Shown piece after piece: positions 5,868-8,655 of a stretch of 8,655 bases of DNA. Position numbers and translations under genes: made by a program. The number at the start of each line of letters is the position of its first letter. The stretch's first letter is position 1. The stretch is from NCBI GenBank assembly GCA_024699005.1, contig JAILQN010000136.1, positions 1-8,655 of the forward strand, written 5' to 3'. The stretch is from Clostridia bacterium (GTDB lineage Bacteria > Bacillota_A > Clostridia > Oscillospirales > Acutalibacteraceae). The notes under the pieces were generated by a model. The model had not been told where the DNA came from and did not search any database. It saw only the letters and a list, made by a program, of their open reading frames with translations.

Positions 5868-6735
5868 TATTAAAAAGCTGAAACAGGCGCTCGCCGACTG
5901 TGACGCCGTGGTGATCGGTGCGGGGGCGGGGCTTTCCACCTCGGCGGGATTTACTTACAGCGGCGAACGGTTTGAGAAGTATTTCTTTGACTTCAAAGAG
6001 CGCTTCGGTATTACCGATATGTATTCCGGCGGCTTCTATCCGTTCCCGGATGAAGAAACGCGCTGGGCGTGGTGGGCGCGGCACATTTATTTCAACCGCT
6101 ATATAAACGCGCCCAAGCCGGTGTATGAGGACCTGCTGACGCTGGTATCGGATAAGGACTATTTCGTCCTGACCACAAACGTGGACCACTGCTTCCAAAA
6201 GGCGGGCTTTGACAAGAAGCGCCTGTTCTATACACAGGGGGATTACGGACTGTTTCAGAGCGTCGATCCGAAAATCAAAAAGACCTTTGATAACGAAGAA
6301 TGGGTCATAGCTGCAATGGCGGCGCAGGGGTTTATCCGCGGTGAAAACGGCGAATTTACCGTGCCGGAGGATAAAAATATCAGAATGACCGTCCCGACCG
6401 AGCTGATCCCGAAATGTCCGGTCGGCGGCGGCAAGGTCACGATGAACCTTCGCGCGGACGATACCTTCGTTGAGGACGACGGCTGGCACGCGGCGGCGGA
6501 AAGATATTCAAGCTTTATCCGCACCCGCAAAGGCAAGGTCTTGTTCCTTGAGCTCGGCGTCGGGTTCAATACGCCGGTCATCATCAAATATCCGTTCCGG
6601 CAAATGACCGCGGAAAACCCCGCCGCAACGTATGCCTGTGTCAATTTCGGCGAAGCCTTCACGCTTGAAGAGATCAAAGACCGCTCCATCTGCATCGACG
6701 GAGATATCGCAGAAGTATTGAAATGCTTGTGCTGA
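5818..6735 (+). CDS. Class M sirtuin (SirTM), protein ADP-ribosyltransferase
   Basis: This 305-aa Sir2-fold protein starts at ATG 5818, with GAGGTG 7 nt upstream, inside the macrodomain gene. ATG 5830 is possible but has no properly spaced SD. NAD-binding motifs are GAGAGLSTSAG (34-44) and TTNVDH (119-124, N121). Where deacetylase sirtuins have the catalytic His, this protein reads YTQGDYGLFQ (138-147) with Gln140, the hallmark of SirTM enzymes, which ADP-ribosylate protein instead of deacylating it. ELGVGFNTPVIIKYPF (245-260) and GDIAEVL (295-301) complete the fold. The zinc-ribbon cysteines are mostly gone: only C200 (IPKCPVGGG) remains where CPxCG is usual, and S148 stands at the first ligand position. 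In characterised operons the target is a lipoylated GcvH-like protein under oxidative stress; no such gene lies in this window. Confidence 0.93.
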   Translation: MFSRMRITSSTGTYSDNIKKLKQALADCDAVVIGAGAGLSTSAGFTYSGERFEKYFFDFKERFGITDMYSGGFYPFPDEETRWAWWARHIYFNRYINAPKPVYEDLLTLVSDKDYFVLTTNVDHCFQKAGFDKKRLFYTQGDYGLFQSVDPKIKKTFDNEEWVIAAMAAQGFIRGENGEFTVPEDKNIRMTVPTELIPKCPVGGGKVTMNLRADDTFVEDDGWHAAAERYSSFIRTRKGKVLFLELGVGFNTPVIIKYPFRQMTAENPAATYACVNFGEAFTLEEIKDRSICIDGDIAEVLKCLC

Positions 6736-6825
6736 TTCGTTCAAAGCAGATTATAGTATTATCTTGTTATTGATGAGCATGTCAAGTATCACAACGATTC
6801 AATACTGATAGGAAATAACAGATAT

Positions 6826-6866
6826 GAAAGCCACGACTTCCGGAAACGGTTGCCGTGGCTTTCTCT
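6826..6866 (+). terminator. Hairpin, probable terminator of the sirtuin operon
   Basis: GAAAGCCACG (6826-6835) pairs perfectly with CGTGGCTTTC (6854-6863) around an 18-nt loop that has its own CCG/CGG mini-stem. It is followed by TCT rather than a long T run, so termination may be moderate. It lies 91 nt after the sirtuin stop codon and is the only candidate. Confidence 0.6.
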
Positions 6867-6886
6867 ATGATACATATTACATATTT

Positions 6887-6915
6887 TTGAATACTGCTCA
6901 CACGATTCTCATAAA
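6887..6915 (+). promoter_or_regulatory. Weak promoter candidate for the rightward mobile-element operon
   Basis: TTGAAT (6887-6892) and CATAAA (6910-6915) are 17 nt apart. The boxes are imperfect and the first gene starts 212 nt downstream, which is a long leader. I list it because no better promoter is visible in front of the operon. Confidence 0.3.
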
Positions 6916-7127
6916 TACAGATGCTCAAAGCAAACTGCGGTGGTGATACATACCCCCTCCGATCCGTAAAGCTGTACCGTTATCGAACAGAAATCCTTTG
7001 GATGAAGCACTGTCCGAAAAGAGAAATCTGAAACGATTTCGGTACGAAAACACGGATCGCCATCCGATGAAAATCGGCCAAAAACAGGGGGCTCAAAAAA
7101 ATCTTGATTTAGGAGGTGAAAGAATCA

Positions 7128-7421
7128 ATGCCAAGACCAAAAAAAGAAACGCACCTGTTTTACGAACAGGGAGACGACGAGATCCAGATCCGCAGCTGGG
7201 ATAAGGACCTCAACGCTGCCGTCCGCAAGCTGAAAGAAAAGCATCCGGATATCGTCTGGATCCGGGCGAACGACGATGATGAACCGGGCTACCTGTGGGC
7301 GGCGGTAAAGCTGACGAACTTTTTGTTCTATCCCATCCCGCCGCGGTCCGAGAAAAGCAAACGGACGCAGACGGAAAACGGAAAGAGACACACGAATAAC
7401 TTAAAGAATCAGAAATCATAG
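7128..7421 (+). CDS. Small mobile-element protein of unknown function
   Basis: This 97-aa protein starts at ATG 7128, with AGGAGGTG (7111-7118) 9 nt upstream. An upstream in-frame GTG at 7116 is part of the SD itself and is rejected. The body (about 1-70) begins MPRPKKETHLFYEQGDDEIQ and continues with a mixed alpha/beta pattern, including a charged helix (NAAVRKLKEKHPDI) and an acidic turn (ANDDDEPGY). The C-terminal 27 residues are Lys/Arg/Asn-rich and probably disordered. I do not recognise a named domain. It opens an operon with the 39-aa ORF (15-nt gap) and the DUF927-like ATPase, so a role in replication or its control in the element is plausible from context only. Confidence 0.82.
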   Translation: MPRPKKETHLFYEQGDDEIQIRSWDKDLNAAVRKLKEKHPDIVWIRANDDDEPGYLWAAVKLTNFLFYPIPPRSEKSKRTQTENGKRHTNNLKNQKS

Positions 7422-7436
7422 AGAGGAGTTTCATTT

Positions 7437-7556
7437 ATGAAAACAAAAACGGCGGACAGGGAGTATGTCCGCAAAACCTGTAACTTCTGTAACCATGCTA
7501 CGCGGTTACAGAAGTTACAGAAATTTTTACCATACACCGGAGGGGATGAGAAATGA
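7437..7556 (+). CDS. 39-aa ORF with CxxC motif, coupled to the ATPase gene
   Basis: The ORF begins at ATG 7437, with GAGAGGAG about 9 nt upstream. Its TGA stop overlaps the ATG of the next gene in the arrangement ATGA (7553-7556), a sign of translational coupling. The peptide contains TCNFCNHATRLQKLQKFL, with one Cys-x2-Cys pair (C15, C18). Half of the codons come from a perfect 17-bp inverted repeat (7478-7520), so the amino acid sequence is largely dictated by the DNA structure. It may be a leader peptide whose translation opens the hairpin for the downstream gene, or a small zinc-knuckle protein. The good SD and the overlap make translation likely; function is unknown. Confidence 0.6.
   Translation: MKTKTADREYVRKTCNFCNHATRLQKLQKFLPYTGGDEK
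7478..7520. repeat. Perfect 17-bp inverted repeat with 9-nt loop
   Basis: CTGTAACTTCTGTAACC (7478-7494) and GGTTACAGAAGTTACAG (7504-7520) are exact reverse complements around ATGCTACGC. Each arm is itself a double CTGTAAC word 9 bp apart, giving four half-sites. It lies 33 nt before the start of the DUF927-like helicase gene. It could act as a replication origin or initiator-binding site, or as an RNA hairpin limiting translation of that gene; there is no T run, so it is not a terminator. Confidence 0.95.
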
Positions 7557-8655
7557 CGCCTGCTGATATTCCGTTCATTCCGCCCTACGTCAACATCGAC
7601 GGCTGGCTGTGTATGATGAAGACGGAGAAAAACGGCGAGACGGTCCCGGTTCGGCTCTGCAATTTCATCCCGTATATCGCCTCACAGTTTATTCAGGATG
7701 ACGGCGCGGAGACGAAGGTGGATCTGGAGATCGGCGCGTTTGACGTAAACGGGAACCCGTTGCGTTTTACGCACGTGAAGGGCAGCAAATTCAACGCTAT
7801 GGAGTGGCTCAACACTGAATGGGGCTTTGAGTATTATCTTGGCGCCGGGAACAAATTCAAGGACCACCTGCGTGTGTTTTTACAGCAGACGGCGGCAATC
7901 GCGGAAAAGAAAACCGTATACGCCGTGACCGGCTGGAAGAAAACGGAAAGCGGTTGGCAGTTTTTAATGCCCGGCGTTCAGGAGCCGTCCGTCTGTCTGG
8001 AAGGCCGGTGCAGCAATTATGAGTTCAATCGCAGCGGCGATCTTCAGAACGTGATACAGTCTTTGGCTCTTCCGTATGCGGTTGCGCCGAAGGAGATCAT
8101 GTTCCCGCTGGTTGCGTTCGCGTTCCTGTCTCCGCTCAATTCTTTTCTGAAGGAAGCGCAGCATGAACCGAAAACGGTGCTGATGTTATGCGGCAAGACC
8201 GGCTGCAAAAAGAGCACGCTGGCGGCGCTGATCTGTTCCTTCTTCGGGCGGTTCTCAACGACGGAATTACCGCTTTCGTTCCGCGATACAGCGAACAGTA
8301 TTATTCGCCAGAGCTTCGCATTAAAGGATATCTTGACCGTGGTTGACGACTATCACCCCAGCACCGGGAAGGACGCCGTGCAGATGAACAACGTGGCGCA
8401 GGCGCTCTTTCGCGCGTACGGGAACCGCGTGGGGCGCGGCAGGCTAAACGCGAATTCTGAGCTGATGACGGTCAGAAGTCCGCAGGGCAACGCACTGCTG
8501 ACGGCGGAGTTCCCGCCCGACGTGGGCGAGAGCGGATCGGCAAGATATATTATGCTGGAGCTCGGCAGGGACGACGTAAACAACGACGAGCTTTCCCATT
8601 ACCAGCAGCTTGCGGCAGACGGCGTTCTTTCTTCGTGTATGTATCAGTACACCGA
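7553..8655 (+). CDS. DUF927-like primase/helicase-type ATPase of a mobile element (partial, runs off right edge)
   Basis: The frame is open for 367 codons from ATG 7553 to the window end. GGAGGGG lies just upstream, and the start overlaps the preceding stop as ATGA. Residues about 1-160 form a mixed N-terminal domain (INIDGWL-like opening, TVYAVTGWKK at 121-130). About 170-367 form a P-loop ATPase: Walker A is CGKTGCKKST (213-222), Walker B is LTVVDD (261-266), and a later Arg (R331 in SARYIMLEL) could be an arginine finger. The family match, from the VTGWKK motif, length and context, is DUF927/phage-type helicase domains found with primases on plasmids, phages and integrative elements. The Walker A Gly before the catalytic Lys is replaced by Lys219, as in some members of such families. 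The remaining C-terminus lies outside the window, so a fused primase domain cannot be judged. Confidence 0.83.
   Translation, partial: MTPADIPFIPPYVNIDGWLCMMKTEKNGETVPVRLCNFIPYIASQFIQDDGAETKVDLEIGAFDVNGNPLRFTHVKGSKFNAMEWLNTEWGFEYYLGAGNKFKDHLRVFLQQTAAIAEKKTVYAVTGWKKTESGWQFLMPGVQEPSVCLEGRCSNYEFNRSGDLQNVIQSLALPYAVAPKEIMFPLVAFAFLSPLNSFLKEAQHEPKTVLMLCGKTGCKKSTLAALICSFFGRFSTTELPLSFRDTANSIIRQSFALKDILTVVDDYHPSTGKDAVQMNNVAQALFRAYGNRVGRGRLNANSELMTVRSPQGNALLTAEFPPDVGESGSARYIMLELGRDDVNNDELSHYQQLAADGVLSSCMYQYT

Larger units (their letters stand above)
6736..7127. other. Intergenic stretch between the sirtuin operon and the mobile-element operon
   Basis: These 392 nt are AT-richer than their neighbours and contain no gene I can defend. 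They hold the hairpin at 6826-6863, a weak rightward promoter candidate at 6887-6915 and the AGGAGGTG of the next gene (7111-7118). TTTCG-GTA-CGAAA at 7037-7049 is a short palindrome whose left part (CGATTTCGGT) also occurs in repeat copy A. If the sirtuin cassette was inserted into, or lies next to, a mobile element, the junction should fall in this stretch. I see no obvious attachment-site duplication. Confidence 0.5.

Noticed and set aside
6755..6783. Minus-strand TTGACA near the sirtuin end as a promoter
   Set aside because: The only -10 at suitable spacing is poor (TAATAC at 18 nt), and there is no minus-strand gene for it to drive.
6998..7204. Plus-strand ORF ahead of the 97-aa gene
   Set aside because: It has no SD and overlaps the well-supported gene at 7128 in another frame.
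7478..7520. Inverted repeat as a further Rrf2 operator
   Set aside because: It shares TGTAACT with the operator, but the arm spacing is not TGTAA-N9-TTACA and it is not on a promoter.
7478..7520. Inverted repeat as intrinsic terminator
   Set aside because: There is no T run after the stem and the next gene starts 33 nt later with a stop/start overlap.

Overview
The window looks like a piece of a low-to-mid G+C Firmicutes genome, most likely a gut-type anaerobe of the Clostridia (Oscillospirales-like). The reasons are the strong AGGAGG ribosome binding sites, the protein families present (DUF6076-type protein, YwnA-type Rrf2 regulator, LdhA-type D-lactate dehydrogenase, macrodomain plus class M sirtuin) and the mixture of mobile-element genes with metabolic cargo. 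This assignment is an inference from gene content; there is no rRNA or marker gene.

Layout. (1) Positions 1-2378, minus strand: a self-cleaving LexA/S24-type repressor, then a 225-bp spacer holding two copies of a 76-bp direct repeat, then a zinc-ribbon DUF6076-like protein, then a tightly coupled acidic protein with a TTG start that runs off the left edge. (2) Positions 2379-2691: a divergent control region with a consensus promoter for each direction, a 20-bp palindrome and a LexA-box-like site over the repressor promoter, and an operator for the rightward genes. (3) Positions 2692-3958, plus strand: a tandem SnoaL/NTF2-fold protein and an Rrf2 regulator. Each has its own promoter, and both promoters carry the same 19-bp near-identical element, TGTAAsTATTGAmATTACA, over the -35 box. 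A clear intrinsic terminator follows. (4) Positions 4032-6735, plus strand: an operon of D-lactate dehydrogenase, zinc-type macrodomain ADP-ribose hydrolase, and class M (SirTM) sirtuin, the last two overlapping by 50 nt. (5) Positions 6736-7127: an intergenic stretch with a hairpin. (6) Positions 7128-8655, plus strand: a mobile-element early operon of a 97-aa unknown protein, a 39-aa ORF built around a perfect 17-bp inverted repeat, and a DUF927-like primase/helicase ATPase cut by the right edge.

How it fits together. The outer blocks (repressor on the left, replication ATPase on the right, transcribed away from each other) look like the control and replication modules of an integrative element or plasmid/phage-like element. 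The middle block is a redox-flavoured cassette. The macrodomain and sirtuin form an ADP-ribosylation writer/eraser pair of the SirTM type. In the characterised systems this pair travels with a lipoyl carrier GcvH-L and a lipoate ligase; here neither is present and an NADH-linked D-lactate dehydrogenase with a Cys-rich tail occupies the operon instead. The shared Rrf2 operator, the partner-swapped SirTM operon and the 17-bp inverted repeat in front of the helicase are the three things most worth following up.
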